Assembly (NCBI RefSeq): GCF_000176015.1
Contig: NZ_ACYY01000011.1
Coordinates: 1-64,000, forward strand
Source of the DNA: Rhodobacter ferrooxidans
GTDB lineage: Bacteria > Pseudomonadota > Alphaproteobacteria > Rhodobacterales > Rhodobacteraceae
Reading direction: 5' to 3'
DNA length: 64,000 nucleotides
In this document: one piece after another, positions 27,674 through 36,517 of the stretch
How positions within the stretch are numbered: the stretch's first letter is position 1
Layout of the letters: the number at the start of each line of letters is the position of its first letter
The notes under the pieces: generated by a model
What the model was told of the DNA's origin: nothing
The model's input: only the letters and a program-made list of their open reading frames with translations
The model's database searches: none
Program-made: the position numbers and the translations under genes

Positions 27674-29803
27674 TCAGGCCTTGGTGGCGCGGATCAGTGC
27701 CAGGATATCGCGGGCGGCGGCGGGGATGTTGGTGCCGGGGCCGAAGATCGCCTTGACGCCGGCGTCGTAGAGGAACTGGTAATCCTGCTGCGGGATGACG
27801 CCGCCGCAGATCACCAGAATGTCGCCGGCCCCTGCATCCTTCAGCGCCTGCACCAGTTTCGGCGCGAGGGTCTTGTGGCCTGCCGCCTGCGACGAGATGC
27901 CGACCACATGCACGTCATTGTCGATGGCGTCTTGGGCGGCCTCGGCCGGGGTCTGGAACAGCGGGCCCACGTCCACGTCGAAACCGATGTCGGCGAAGGC
28001 GGTGGCGATCACCTTGGCGCCGCGGTCGTGGCCGTCCTGACCCATCTTCACCACCAGCATGCGCGGGCGGCGGCCTTCTTCTTCGGCAAAGGTCTCGACA
28101 TCGCGCTGAATCGCGGCGAAACCGTCGTCGCCTTCGTAGGCGGCGCCATAGACACCGGCCAGGGTTTTCACCTCGGCGCGGTGGCGACCGAAAATCTTCT
28201 CCATGGCCATGCTGATTTCTCCGACACTGGCGCGGGCGCGGGCGGCATCGACCGCCGCGGCCAGCAGGTTGCCGCCATGTTCGGCGCGGCGGGTGAGTTC
28301 GGCGAGGGTGGCTTCGACTTTGGCACCGTCACGGGCGGCGCGGATGGTTTGCAGCCGGGCAATCTGGCCGTCGCGCACGGCGATGTTGTCGATATCGAGG
28401 ATGTCGATGGCGTCTTCCTGCGCCAGCCGGTATTTGTTGACGCCAACGATCACGTCGCTGCCGCGGTCGATGGCGGCTTGGCGGCGAGCGGCGGATTCCT
28501 CGATGCGCAGCTTGGGCATGCCGGTGGCGACGGCCTTGGTCATGCCGCCCATCTCCTCGACTTCCTGCATCAAGGCCCAGGCCTTGTCGGCCAGTTCCGC
28601 GGTCAGGCTTTCGACGTAATAGCTGCCCGCAAGTGGATCGACCACATGGGTGATGCCGGTTTCTTCCTGCAGGATCAGTTGGGTATTGCGGGCGATGCGC
28701 GACGAGAACGCGGTGGGCAGGCCCATCGCCTCGTCCAGCGCGTTGGTGTGCAAACTTTGCGTGCCACCCAAAGCGGCGGCCAGCGCCTCGTAGGCGGTGC
28801 GGACCACGTTGTTGTAGGGGTCGGCCTCTTGCAGGCTGACTCCGCTTGTCTGGCAATGGGTGCGCAGCATCAGGCTTTCGGGTTTCTTGGCACCGAATTC
28901 GGTCATGATGCGGTGCCACAACAGGCGGGCGGCGCGCAGTTTGGCGGCCTCCATGAAGAAGTTCATGCCGATGGCGAAGAAGAACGACAGGCGCCCGGCG
29001 AAGGCATCGACATCCATGCCGCGGGCGATGGCGGCGCGGACGTATTCGCGCCCATCGGCCAGGGTGAAGGCCAGCTCCTGCACCAGGTTCGCCCCGGCCT
29101 CTTGCATGTGGTAGCCCGAGATCGAGATCGAGTTGAATTTCGGCATCTCGGCGGCGGTGTATTCGATGATGTCGGCAATGATCCGCATCGAGGGTTCGGG
29201 CGGATAAATGTAGGTGTTCCGCACCATGAATTCCTTGAGGATATCATTCTGGATGGTGCCGGACAGCAGTTTGCGGTCCACCCCCTGTTCCTCGCCGGTG
29301 ACGATGAAATTGGCCAGAATCGGGATCACCGCACCATTCATCGTCATGGAAACAGAGACTTTTTCCAAGGGGATGCCGTCGAACAGGATCTTCATGTCCT
29401 CGACCGAGTCGATCGCCACACCGGCCTTGCCGACATCGCCTTCGACGCGCGGATGGTCGCTGTCATAGCCGCGGTGGGTGGCCAGATCGAAGGCAACCGA
29501 GACGCCCTGCTGACCCGCCGCCAGCGCCTTGCGGTAGAAGGCGTTGGATTCCTCGGCGGTGGAAAAGCCCGCATATTGCCGGATGGTCCAGGGCCGACCG
29601 GCATACATCGTGGCGCGGACACCGCGGGTAAAGGGGGCCAGCCCCGGGGTGCTGCCCATGTGTGGCAGGCTTGCGGTATCGGCGGCGGTGTAAAGCGGCT
29701 TGACCGCGATGCCTTCCAGCGTATCCCAGGTCAGGGCATCGGGGCTGCGGCCCTTCAGTTCCTTCTCTGCCAGTTTGCGCCAGCCATCCAGGTTCTCGGT
29801 CAT
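27674..29803 (-). CDS. scpA: Methylmalonyl-CoA mutase (adenosylcobalamin-dependent)
   Basis: 709 residues, one-subunit type. The N-terminal TIM barrel includes [19 protein letters not shown] and [15 protein letters not shown]; the C-terminal B12 domain has the DxHxxG motif in [12 protein letters not shown] with axial His592. It converts methylmalonyl-CoA to succinyl-CoA, completing propionyl-CoA assimilation begun by PccA/PccB, whose genes lie 0.6-6 kb away. In purple-bacterial relatives these steps close the ethylmalonyl-CoA pathway. Confidence 0.96.
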   Translation of the reverse strand: MTENLDGWRKLAEKELKGRSPDALTWDTLEGIAVKPLYTAADTASLPHMGSTPGLAPFTRGVRATMYAGRPWTIRQYAGFSTAEESNAFYRKALAAGQQGVSVAFDLATHRGYDSDHPRVEGDVGKAGVAIDSVEDMKILFDGIPLEKVSVSMTMNGAVIPILANFIVTGEEQGVDRKLLSGTIQNDILKEFMVRNTYIYPPEPSMRIIADIIEYTAAEMPKFNSISISGYHMQEAGANLVQELAFTLADGREYVRAAIARGMDVDAFAGRLSFFFAIGMNFFMEAAKLRAARLLWHRIMTEFGAKKPESLMLRTHCQTSGVSLQEADPYNNVVRTAYEALAAALGGTQSLHTNALDEAMGLPTAFSSRIARNTQLILQEETGITHVVDPLAGSYYVESLTAELADKAWALMQEVEEMGGMTKAVATGMPKLRIEESAARRQAAIDRGSDVIVGVNKYRLAQEDAIDILDIDNIAVRDGQIARLQTIRAARDGAKVEATLAELTRRAEHGGNLLAAAVDAARARASVGEISMAMEKIFGRHRAEVKTLAGVYGAAYEGDDGFAAIQRDVETFAEEEGRRPRMLVVKMGQDGHDRGAKVIATAFADIGFDVDVGPLFQTPAEAAQDAIDNDVHVVGISSQAAGHKTLAPKLVQALKDAGAGDILVICGGVIPQQDYQFLYDAGVKAIFGPGTNIPAAARDILALIRATKA

Positions 29804-29895
29804 CGGGCTTCCCCTGCCTAGGGCCAGGGTAAATACCCCGGCATTGATCCTTTGGTTTCGGCCCGCCCTGCCTTATATCAGACGGGGGAGGAGCC

Positions 29896-30324
29896 ATGAA
29901 ACCGCTTCACATCTTTGTTCTTGCAGCATTTCTGCCGCTGGTTGCCGTAGCGCAGCCGGTGTTGGCACCCGTGCCCGCCGAACAGGCGGTGCTGGCCGAC
30001 ATGATCTGGCGGCAGCGCCCGCTGGTGGTGTTTGCCGACAGCCCCGACGACCCCGATTTCATCCGCCAGATGCAGCTTCTGGCCCGCGATCCGGCGGCCC
30101 TTGCGTTGCGCGACGTGGTGGTGATCACCGATACCGACCCCGCCAACCCCAGCGCCATCCGGCTGAAGCTGCGGCCGCGCGGGTTTTCGCTGGTGCTGCT
30201 GGACAAGGACGGCGAGCCGAAGATGCGCAAGCCGCTGCCCTGGGACGTGCGCGAGATCACCCGCGCCATCGACAAGTTTCCCGACGCAAGGCAGGAACTG
30301 CTGGACCGGTATCCGGGGCGGTAG
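29896..30324 (+). CDS. DUF4174-type exported protein
   Basis: 142 residues. Signal peptide about 1-20 (ends AVAQ). The mature part has alternating strands and helices with RPLVVFADSPDDPDFIRQ and a later LVLLDKDGEPKMRKPLPW, a thioredoxin-like pattern without a CxxC. This fits the DUF4174 family; function unknown. It sits divergently from the mutase gene, and its stop faces the pccA stop. Confidence 0.75.
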   Translation: MKPLHIFVLAAFLPLVAVAQPVLAPVPAEQAVLADMIWRQRPLVVFADSPDDPDFIRQMQLLARDPAALALRDVVVITDTDPANPSAIRLKLRPRGFSLVLLDKDGEPKMRKPLPWDVREITRAIDKFPDARQELLDRYPGR

Positions 30325-30383
30325 GGCGGCGCAGACCGGCGCTGCGGCAAGACCGCTGCGACCGGAAAGGAGATGCGCCGCCC
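30324..30383. repeat. Inverted repeat between convergent gene ends
   Basis: Perfect 10-bp arms GGGCGGCGCA (30324-30333) and TGCGCCGCCC (30374-30383), 40 bases apart, fill the gap between the DUF4174 stop and the pccA stop (30391). It may act as a shared terminator, although no clean T-run follows the arms. Confidence 0.45.
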
Positions 30384-30390
30384 TTGCACC

Positions 30391-32394
30391 TTATTCGAAC
30401 TCCATGATCACATCATCGACCCGCAGGCTGGAACCGGCCTTGGCCTTGATGCTTTTCACCACCGCAGTGCGCTCGGCTTTCAGGATGTTTTCCATCTTCA
30501 TCGCCTCGACCGTGGCCAGCGCCTGACCTTCCTGCACTTCCTGACCGACCTCGACCGCGATGTTCACGATCAGGCCGGGCATCGGGCACAACAGGAAGCG
30601 CGAGGTGTCGGGGGCTACCTTTTCCAGCATCAGCGCCCCAAGTTCGGCCTGCCGCGGTGTGCGCACCAGCACCTTCAGATCGGCGCCGCGCAGCCGCAGC
30701 CGGAAGCCCGAGGGGATCTTGCCGACCTTCATCACCAAAGGCTCGCCATCCACCGAGATGCGCGCCAGATGGCCGCCCGGCGTCCAGTCCGAGGTCACCC
30801 GATGCGGCGCGCCATCGGCAAAGCTGATGGTCGAGCCGTCGCGGTCGGCGGCCACGATCACCGGGTAGGACTGGCCTTGCAGGCTGACCACCCAATGATC
30901 GCCGACCTTGCGCTCGTGGTTGTCCATGGTGCCGGAAATCCGGGTGCGCCTGATCTCGGCCACCCGGTTCATCGCGGCGGCGGCAGCGGCAACCCGGCGC
31001 AGCAAGGCCTCGTCCAGCGTGGCGCCCTTGAAACCATCGGGATATTCTTCCTCGATGAAGGCGGTGGTAATCGCCCCCGACACAAAGCGCGGATGGTCCA
31101 TCACGGCGGCAACGAAGGGCAGGTTGTGGCCGATGCCTTCAACCTCGAAGGTGTCGAGTGCGGTGCGCATTTCCTCGATGGCTTGCGTCCGGGTCGGTGC
31201 CCAGGTGCACAGCTTGGCGATCATCGGGTCGTAATACATGCTGATCTCGCCGCCCTCGAACACGCCGGTATCGTTGCGCACGATGCCGCCGGTAACGGTG
31301 GGGCCTTCGACCGGCGGGCGATAGCGCGACAGGCGGCCGATCGACGGCAGGAACTTGCGATAGGGGTCTTCGGCGTAAAGCCGGCTTTCCATCGCCCAGC
31401 CGTTGATCTTCAGATCGTCCTGGGTGAAGGGCAGCTTCTCGCCATTGGCGACGCGGATCATCTGTTCCACCAGATCGATACCGGTGATCAGCTCGGTCAC
31501 CGGATGTTCGACCTGCAGCCGGGTGTTCATTTCCAGGAAGTAGAAGTTGCGCTTGTCATCGACGATGAATTCCACGGTGCCTGCGCTGGTATAGCCCACG
31601 GCTCGCGCGAGGGCGCAGGCCTGTTCGCCCATCGCCTTGCGGGTGGCGGGGTCCAGGAAGGAACTCGGCGCTTCCTCGATGACCTTCTGGTTGCGGCGCT
31701 GGATCGAACATTCGCGCTCGTGCAGATAGACGCAGTTGCCATGGCTGTCGGCCAGCACCTGAATTTCGATATGGCGCGGTTGCGTCACGAACTTCTCGAT
31801 GAAGATGCGGTCATCGCCAAAGCTGGCCGCCGCCTCGTTCTTCGACGACTGGAAACCCTCGCGGGCTTCGGCGTCGTTCCAGGCAATGCGCATGCCCTTG
31901 CCGCCACCGCCGGCGCTGGCCTTGATCATCACCGGATAGCCGACCTTGGTGGCGATCTTCACCGCCTCGTCGGCATCGGCGATCAGCCCCATGTGGCCGG
32001 GAACGGTGGAGACATTGGCCTCTTGCGCGATCTTTTTCGAGGTGATCTTGTCGCCCATCGCCTCGATGGCGGGCGACGGCGGGCCGATGAACACCACGCC
32101 GATGGCTTCCAGAGCCGCGGCGAACACCCGGTTTTCGCTCAGGAAACCGTAGCCCGGATGCACCGCCTCGGCGCCGGTCTGGCGCACGGCGTCCAAGATC
32201 TTGTCGATCACGATATAGGATTGCGCCGCCGGGCTGGCACCGATGTAAACCGCCTCGTCGGCCATCTTCACATGCAGCGCGTGGCGGTCGGCATCGGAAT
32301 AGACGGCGACCGTCTTGATGCCCATGCGCTTGGCCGACTTGATGACCCGGCAGGCAATCTCGCCCCGGTTCGCGATCAGGATCTTCTTGAACAT
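30391..32394 (-). CDS. pccA: Propionyl-CoA carboxylase alpha subunit (biotin carboxylase + BCCP)
   Basis: 667 residues from the ATG at 32394 (MFKKILIANRGEIACRV), with AAGGGA upstream. Biotin carboxylase domain about 1-450 (ATP-grasp loop KASAGGGGKGMR, then RLQVEHPVTE); a linker domain; a C-terminal biotinyl domain with the lysine in EAMKMEN (Lys633), 35 residues from the end as usual. It transfers CO2 to biotin for PccB. The pccB gene is about 2 kb away, on the same strand. Confidence 0.95.
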   Translation of the reverse strand: MFKKILIANRGEIACRVIKSAKRMGIKTVAVYSDADRHALHVKMADEAVYIGASPAAQSYIVIDKILDAVRQTGAEAVHPGYGFLSENRVFAAALEAIGVVFIGPPSPAIEAMGDKITSKKIAQEANVSTVPGHMGLIADADEAVKIATKVGYPVMIKASAGGGGKGMRIAWNDAEAREGFQSSKNEAAASFGDDRIFIEKFVTQPRHIEIQVLADSHGNCVYLHERECSIQRRNQKVIEEAPSSFLDPATRKAMGEQACALARAVGYTSAGTVEFIVDDKRNFYFLEMNTRLQVEHPVTELITGIDLVEQMIRVANGEKLPFTQDDLKINGWAMESRLYAEDPYRKFLPSIGRLSRYRPPVEGPTVTGGIVRNDTGVFEGGEISMYYDPMIAKLCTWAPTRTQAIEEMRTALDTFEVEGIGHNLPFVAAVMDHPRFVSGAITTAFIEEEYPDGFKGATLDEALLRRVAAAAAAMNRVAEIRRTRISGTMDNHERKVGDHWVVSLQGQSYPVIVAADRDGSTISFADGAPHRVTSDWTPGGHLARISVDGEPLVMKVGKIPSGFRLRLRGADLKVLVRTPRQAELGALMLEKVAPDTSRFLLCPMPGLIVNIAVEVGQEVQEGQALATVEAMKMENILKAERTAVVKSIKAKAGSSLRVDDVIMEFE

Positions 32395-32445
32395 CTCGGT
32401 CCCTTCCGAAGCTGCGCCGGGTTTTCTTCCGGTCGCACAGATATG

Positions 32446-32477
32446 AAAAAGCCACCGGAGCACGCGGCTCCGGTGGC
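32446..32477 (-). terminator. Rho-independent terminator after the glycine-zipper lipoprotein gene
   Basis: On the minus strand a 10-bp perfect stem GCCACCGGAG/CTCCGGTGGC (loop 7) is followed by TTTTT. It lies 56 bases after the stop of the 32533-32739 gene and before pccA, so it isolates the two. Confidence 0.85.
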
Positions 32478-32532
32478 GATAGTGCAGTTCAGGCGGTTAC
32501 GGGTCGTGACGCAGGGTCGCGCCCCGCAGGGG

Positions 32533-32739
32533 TTACTTGCAGCCCGGGACGTTGAGGTCGTCGCAGAACACGCCCGCAGCCCCACCGATGAGCGCGCCGG
32601 TAAGCGCATGGCCGCCGGTGGCATCGGCCACGACTGCGCCCGTGGCCGCCCCGGCAAGCCCGCGTTCGGCATCGCCTTGCAGGCAACCCGCCAGCGAGGA
32701 CAGCACGGCTGCTGCGGCAACCCATTTGACAATCTGCAT
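32533..32739 (-). CDS. Small lipoprotein with glycine-zipper segment
   Basis: 68 residues. Signal peptide with lipobox LAGC (Cys19). The mature part is a glycine-zipper-like stretch (GLAGAATGAVVADATGG and LIGGAAGVFC) ending in DDLNVPGCK, with a possible disulfide pair. A GGAGG site lies upstream. Such YMGG-type lipoproteins insert in or line the outer membrane; precise role unknown. Flanked by its own terminator. Confidence 0.8.
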   Translation of the reverse strand: MQIVKWVAAAAVLSSLAGCLQGDAERGLAGAATGAVVADATGGHALTGALIGGAAGVFCDDLNVPGCK

Positions 32740-33082
32740 ACTACTCGGCCTCCATTTGGAATTGTTGTGAAACCGGACACTATCGCAATCAATGCCGGAT
32801 CAAAGGGAAAACCGTGCAAACCGACCTTGGTCGGATGCCGATCGGCAAAGCCATGCCGATGAAAGCCGCCCGCAAACGGCAAAAGCGGTCTGACCCGAGT
32901 AGGGTCAGACCGAAGGGAAGGGGAAGGGGTAACATCTTGACAGGTCAGGGCAAAAGACCGCACGGCCCCTGCCCTGCCATCACGATGCAGCGGTTGCCGA
33001 TCTGTGGCAAAGCCAAATAATCCTGCCGCCGCGGGTTGCGCGGTTTCACGCCGGATCGCCCATGGGGTGCGCGGAAACATGC
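32740..33082. other. 343-base gap without a convincing gene
   Basis: It contains the promoter region of the minus-strand lipoprotein gene next to 32740 and a hairpin at 32887-32911. A plus-strand frame of 68 codons starting near 32814 has basic low-complexity content and no ribosome-binding site, so I do not call it. Nothing else is apparent. Confidence 0.5.
32887..32911 (-). terminator. Hairpin, probable terminator of the 33083-33484 gene
   Basis: Perfect 10-bp arms GGTCTGACCC and GGGTCAGACC with a 5-base loop. Read on the minus strand it is followed by GCTTTT, so it could end transcription from the hypothetical gene 170 bases upstream. It could equally be an operator palindrome. Confidence 0.5.
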
Positions 33083-33484
33083 TCAATCGTCCCCGTCTTC
33101 GTCGTCCCAGTCGCCGCTTGGCACGGGCGGGGCGTTGGCGGCGAACACTTCGGGAAACGCCGCCTTGGCGCGGCGCAGATCAATGCGCAGCAATGCCTCG
33201 TAGCTTTCGGGATCGAAGGGGTCGGTGGCGGGCACCACCTCGCGGCCAAACAGCCAAGACAGCCGGCCCGCATCCAGATTGCCGCGCTCGAACGGGTCTT
33301 CCCCGAAATGCGCCCAGAGGGCGGCCATGAAGGCGCGGTCAGCGGCACGGTCCGGTGCCTTGCGGTCACGAAACCGCTCGCGCTTGATGATCTTCGCCGG
33401 GCCGGTCTTCATGTTGGCCCGGCGGATCACGAACTGGAAATCCGTGCCCATCAGCCGCCCGGGAAAGCCGCGATGCTTCAGCAT
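33083..33484 (-). CDS. Hypothetical protein, charged, unknown function
   Basis: 133 residues if the first ATG is used; in-frame Met12 and Met25 (MKTGPAKIIKRERFRDRK) are possible starts, and no start has a strong ribosome-binding site. No signal peptide or membrane segment. Basic N-terminal half, aromatic centre (FMAALWAHFGEDPFERG), and a very acidic end (DWDDEDGDD). I recognise no family. Confidence 0.55.
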   Translation of the reverse strand: MLKHRGFPGRLMGTDFQFVIRRANMKTGPAKIIKRERFRDRKAPDRAADRAFMAALWAHFGEDPFERGNLDAGRLSWLFGREVVPATDPFDPESYEALLRIDLRRAKAAFPEVFAANAPPVPSGDWDDEDGDD

Positions 33485-33559
33485 GACGCGGCCCCCCGGC
33501 AGGCAGCAAGATCAAGGCAGGGCCGGGACAACCGAACTCCGGCACCCCGGCCTGACCCC

Positions 33560-33700
33560 TCAGTTGCCGTATTTGCCGTGGAACACCGGCTCGGTGGTAA
33601 GCGGCTCGTCAACCATGACAACCGGGTCGGGTTTCGGCGCACAGGCTGCCACAAAGGCAACCAGACAAAGGGCCACAAGGGCGCGTGTGCTGTTCGACAT
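33560..33700 (-). CDS. Very small lipoprotein (46 aa)
   Basis: Starts MSNSTRALVALCLVAFVAAC: a signal peptide with lipobox VAAC (Cys20), followed by a 26-residue Pro-rich mature part (APKPDPVV..) ending HGKYGN. GGAGCAGAGG lies just upstream of the ATG. Lies between two unknown genes on the same strand. The lipobox and ribosome-binding site together make it credible despite its size. Confidence 0.65.
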   Translation of the reverse strand: MSNSTRALVALCLVAFVAACAPKPDPVVMVDEPLTTEPVFHGKYGN

Positions 33701-33914
33701 CCTCTGCTCCGTTCATTCCGGGGGGTCGTTGGTGCGGCATCGCTGCCGCTGCGCCCCCGTTGGGTGTGACGGGCCGCGACATCGCGACCCAAGGAAACAA
33801 TACCCCATTCCGCAGCCGATTGACACGATTTCGCGGCCAATCCCGGCCGCTGTGACCCGGCTACATCAATCGCCCCCTGCGCAGGCCGGTCTTTGGCAAC
33901 ATGTTGTGGCAGCA

Positions 33915-34328
33915 TCAGAAAGCTTCCCATATGCAGACACCATCCCGCAGCGAGAACGCCTCGAAGAACTGCGTAGCCTCGGGGGCCGTCTCGCCGAACG
34001 GCACCGCAGTATCCGAAAGCGAAATCACGATCTGCTCGGGCAGCGGCCCCAGGTCGGCCAGCCACGGCAGCGCGAAGCTTTCGCACAGCACACGCATGTC
34101 CTCGGTCGCGGTTCCGGGCGGGATGCTGCCGCCATTCCGTGCAATCTGTGGTGCCAGAAACCGGAACCGCAAGGTTGTCCCGGCGGTTCCCGGCGCGTTC
34201 AGAATCACGTCCTGCAAGGTCACAAGCTGCCCCGAGGGCACGGCAATCGGCTGGGCGCTGCCCACCAGCAGCACCTCGCCTTCCGCCTGCACTGTCCAGA
34301 GGCGCTCTGCCCCGGTCAGCCCCGCCAT
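33915..34328 (-). CDS. Conserved-looking protein of unknown function (DUF6497-like)
   Basis: 137 residues. Mostly predicted beta-strand (GQLVTLQDVILNAPG, TTLRFRFLAPQIAR), then PLPEQIVISLSDTAVPFG, a segment that suggests a conserved domain; it ends CIWEAF. No signal peptide from this start. My attribution to DUF6497 is from memory and weak. It lies 48 bases downstream of... pccB's stop on the 5' side, i.e. pccB is transcribed toward it, so the two could be co-transcribed. Confidence 0.6.
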   Translation of the reverse strand: MAGLTGAERLWTVQAEGEVLLVGSAQPIAVPSGQLVTLQDVILNAPGTAGTTLRFRFLAPQIARNGGSIPPGTATEDMRVLCESFALPWLADLGPLPEQIVISLSDTAVPFGETAPEATQFFEAFSLRDGVCIWEAF

Positions 34329-34376
34329 GGCCCTGCTCCCTCGCCATCCCGCAACCGCATCCCCGTTTCCCAGCCG

Positions 34377-35909
34377 TCAAAGCGGGATATTGTCGTGTTT
34401 TTTCCACGGGTTCTTCAGTTGCTTGCCACGCAACGACGCAAAAGCCCGCGCCACCCGCCGCCGGGTCGAACGCGGCGCAATCACCTCGTCGATGAAGCCC
34501 TTTTCGGCGGCCACGAACGGGTTGGCAAAGCGGTCCTCATAGTCCTTGGTGCGGGCGGCGATCTTGTCCTTGTCGGCCAGTTCGGCGCGATACAGGATTT
34601 CCACCGCGCCCTTGGCCCCCATCACCGCGATTTCCGCCGTGGGCCAGGCATAGTTGAAATCGCCGCGCAGGTGCTTGGACGACATCACGTCATAAGCGCC
34701 GCCGTAGGCCTTGCGGGTGATCACCGTCACCTTCGGCACCGTCGCCTCGCCATAGGCGAACAGCAGTTTCGCGCCATGCTTGATCACGCCGCCGAACTCC
34801 TGGCTGGTGCCAGGCAGGAAGCCCGGCACATCGACCAGCGTCAGGATCGGAATTTCAAAGGCATCGCAGAACCGCACGAAGCGCGCGGCCTTGCGCGAGC
34901 TGTCGATATCCAGACAGCCCGCCAGCACCATCGGCTGGTTGGCCACCACGCCGACCGACTGGCCTTCCAGACGGATGAAGCCGGTGATGATGTTGGCGGC
35001 GAAATCCTTCTGGATTTCAAAGAAATCGCCCTCGTCGGCCACCTTCTGGATCAGCTCTTTCATGTCATAGGGCTGGTTCGGGTTGGCCGGGATCAGCGTG
35101 TCGAGACTCGGCTCGATCCGGTCGGGCGCATCAAAGAACGGCCGGGTCGGCGCGCGGTCGCGGTTCGACATTGGCAGAAAGTCGATCAGGCGGCGAATCT
35201 CGTAAAGCGCCTCGACATCGTTTTCAAAGGCGCCGTCAGCGACCGAGGATTTCTTGGTGTGGGTGCTGGCACCCCCCAGTTCCTCGGCAGTCACCACCTC
35301 GTTGGTCACGGTCTTGACCACGTCGGGGCCGGTGACGAACATGTAGGAACTGTCCTTCACCATGAAGATGAAGTCGGTCATGGCAGGGCTGTAAACCGCG
35401 CCACCGGCGCAAGGCCCCATGATCAGGCTGATCTGCGGCACCACGCCCGAGGCCATGATGTTGCGCTGAAACACCTCGGCGTAACCGGCAAGGCTGGCCA
35501 CACCTTCCTGAATCCGCGCGCCGCCCGAATCGTTCATCCCGATGACCGGCGCGCCGTTCTGCATGGCCATGTCCATGATCTTGCAGATCTTTTGCGCGTG
35601 GGTTTCCGACAGCGAGCCGCCGAACACCGTGAAATCCTGGCTGAACACATAGACCATGCGGCCGTTCACCGTGCCCCAGCCGGTCACCACGCCGTCGCCC
35701 GCCGGGCGATCCTGCTCCATGCCGAAATCGGTGCAGCGATGCCGCACGAACATGTCGAGTTCCTCGAAGGAATCCTCGTCCAGCAGCAATTCGATCCGCT
35801 CGCGCGCGGTCAGCTTGCCCTTGCCATGCTGGGCCTGCACCCGGCGCTCGCCGCCCCCGGCCCGGGCAATCGCGCGACGGTCCTCAAGTTCCTGCAGAAT
35901 ATCCTTCAT
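34377..35909 (-). CDS. pccB: Propionyl-CoA carboxylase beta subunit (carboxyltransferase)
   Basis: 510 residues from the ATG at 35909 ([20 protein letters not shown]), with GGAGGG upstream; the longer frame upstream would run over the operator. Carboxyltransferase features: [19 protein letters not shown]-like opening, [19 protein letters not shown] oxyanion region, [17 protein letters not shown], and late [11 protein letters not shown]. It carboxylates propionyl-CoA to methylmalonyl-CoA. Two PccR-type sites lie 70-127 bases upstream of the start. Confidence 0.95.
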   Translation of the reverse strand: MKDILQELEDRRAIARAGGGERRVQAQHGKGKLTARERIELLLDEDSFEELDMFVRHRCTDFGMEQDRPAGDGVVTGWGTVNGRMVYVFSQDFTVFGGSLSETHAQKICKIMDMAMQNGAPVIGMNDSGGARIQEGVASLAGYAEVFQRNIMASGVVPQISLIMGPCAGGAVYSPAMTDFIFMVKDSSYMFVTGPDVVKTVTNEVVTAEELGGASTHTKKSSVADGAFENDVEALYEIRRLIDFLPMSNRDRAPTRPFFDAPDRIEPSLDTLIPANPNQPYDMKELIQKVADEGDFFEIQKDFAANIITGFIRLEGQSVGVVANQPMVLAGCLDIDSSRKAARFVRFCDAFEIPILTLVDVPGFLPGTSQEFGGVIKHGAKLLFAYGEATVPKVTVITRKAYGGAYDVMSSKHLRGDFNYAWPTAEIAVMGAKGAVEILYRAELADKDKIAARTKDYEDRFANPFVAAEKGFIDEVIAPRSTRRRVARAFASLRGKQLKNPWKKHDNIPL

Positions 35910-35978
35910 GGCATCCCCCTCCGAATTTTGCCGCACCATAGCGCCAAGGCACGGGGCCAGAAAGCGGAAATCGGATAA

Positions 35979-35996
35979 TTTGCAAACTATTGCCAA
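35979..35996 (-). promoter_or_regulatory. PccR-type operator upstream of pccB
   Basis: TTTGCAA-ACTA-TTGCCAA, one mismatch from the two-part motif TTTGCAA-N4-TTGCAAA that I recall for the Rhodobacter PccR regulator. It is 70 bases upstream of the pccB ATG, and the pccR gene is 0.5 kb away. The expected effect is control of pccB by short-chain acyl-CoA supply. Confidence 0.7.
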
Positions 35997-36011
35997 GGTC
36001 ACGTCTGCAAA

Positions 36012-36036
36012 TTGCAAATACGCAAATCATTGCAAT
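36012..36036 (-). promoter_or_regulatory. Second, weaker cluster of PccR-like half sites
   Basis: TTGCAAA at 36012-36018 and TACGCAA-ATCA-TTGCAAT at 36019-36036 (same N4 spacing, three mismatches). Lies 23 bases beyond the better site and between pccB and the divergent DUF486 gene, so it could serve either. Confidence 0.5.
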
Positions 36037-36083
36037 TTCCGCGCCCTCGCGGCACAGAACTGCGATCCAATCGCGAGTGCAAG

Positions 36084-36437
36084 ATGCCCCAGATTCCCGT
36101 GCCGGTCCTGACCGTGCTTTTGCTGCTGGCCTCCAATATTTTCATGACTTTCGCCTGGTATGGCCACCTGAAATTCAAGTCGGAACCGCTGTTCGTGGTG
36201 ATCCTGGTCAGTTGGGGCATCGCGTTTTTCGAGTATGTTCTGCAGGTGCCCGCCAACCGCATCGGCAGCGGCCACTATTCGGCAGCGGAACTGAAAACCA
36301 TTCAGGAGGTGATCACCCTGCTGGTTTTCGCCGTTTTTTCCGTGACATACCTGAAAGAGCCGCTGGCGTGGAACCATCTGCTCGGCTTTGCCTTCATCGC
36401 CTGCGGCGCGTTTTTCATCTTTCACAAGTGGGCCTGA
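36084..36437 (+). CDS. DMT-family small membrane protein (DUF486)
   Basis: 117 residues from the ATG at 36084. Four hydrophobic helices; WYGHLKFKSEPLFVVILVSW, EYVLQVPANRIGSGHYSAAELKTIQEVI and the last helix FAFIACGAFFIFHKWA are the DUF486 pattern, a half-size relative of drug/metabolite transporters. Function unknown. Its promoter must overlap the PccR-like sites in front of pccB, suggesting shared control. Confidence 0.82.
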   Translation: MPQIPVPVLTVLLLLASNIFMTFAWYGHLKFKSEPLFVVILVSWGIAFFEYVLQVPANRIGSGHYSAAELKTIQEVITLLVFAVFSVTYLKEPLAWNHLLGFAFIACGAFFIFHKWA

Positions 36438-36465
36438 ACGCGGGACAGGCTTGCGGTATCGTTGC

Positions 36466-36494
36466 TTGACACCAGGGATTTGCAAATCCAGAAT
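36466..36494 (+). promoter_or_regulatory. Probable pccR promoter
   Basis: TTGACA (36466-36471), 17-base spacer, CAGAAT (36489-36494, four of six matches to TATAAT). A PccR half site lies in the spacer and another just downstream of the expected start, as in a self-repressed promoter. Confidence 0.55.
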
Positions 36495-36507
36495 CCGCTT
36501 TGCAAAA
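36478..36507 (+). promoter_or_regulatory. Paired TTTGCAAA operators upstream of pccR (autoregulation)
   Basis: ATTTGCAAAT (36478-36487) and TTTGCAAA (36499-36506) start 20 bases apart, about two helical turns, on the same face of the DNA. They overlap the -35/-10 region of the pccR promoter and end 11 bases before its ATG. Confidence 0.65.
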
Positions 36508-36517
36508 CAGGTGATCC

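Noticed and set aside
27659-29821. 720-codon plus-strand open frame opposite the mutase
   Set aside because: Gly/Asp-rich noise; methylmalonyl-CoA mutase on the minus strand is full length with the cobalamin motif.
32814-33020. Plus-strand frame of 68 codons in the 32.7-33.1 kb gap
   Set aside because: No ribosome-binding site, basic low-complexity content, crosses a hairpin; not convincing as a gene.
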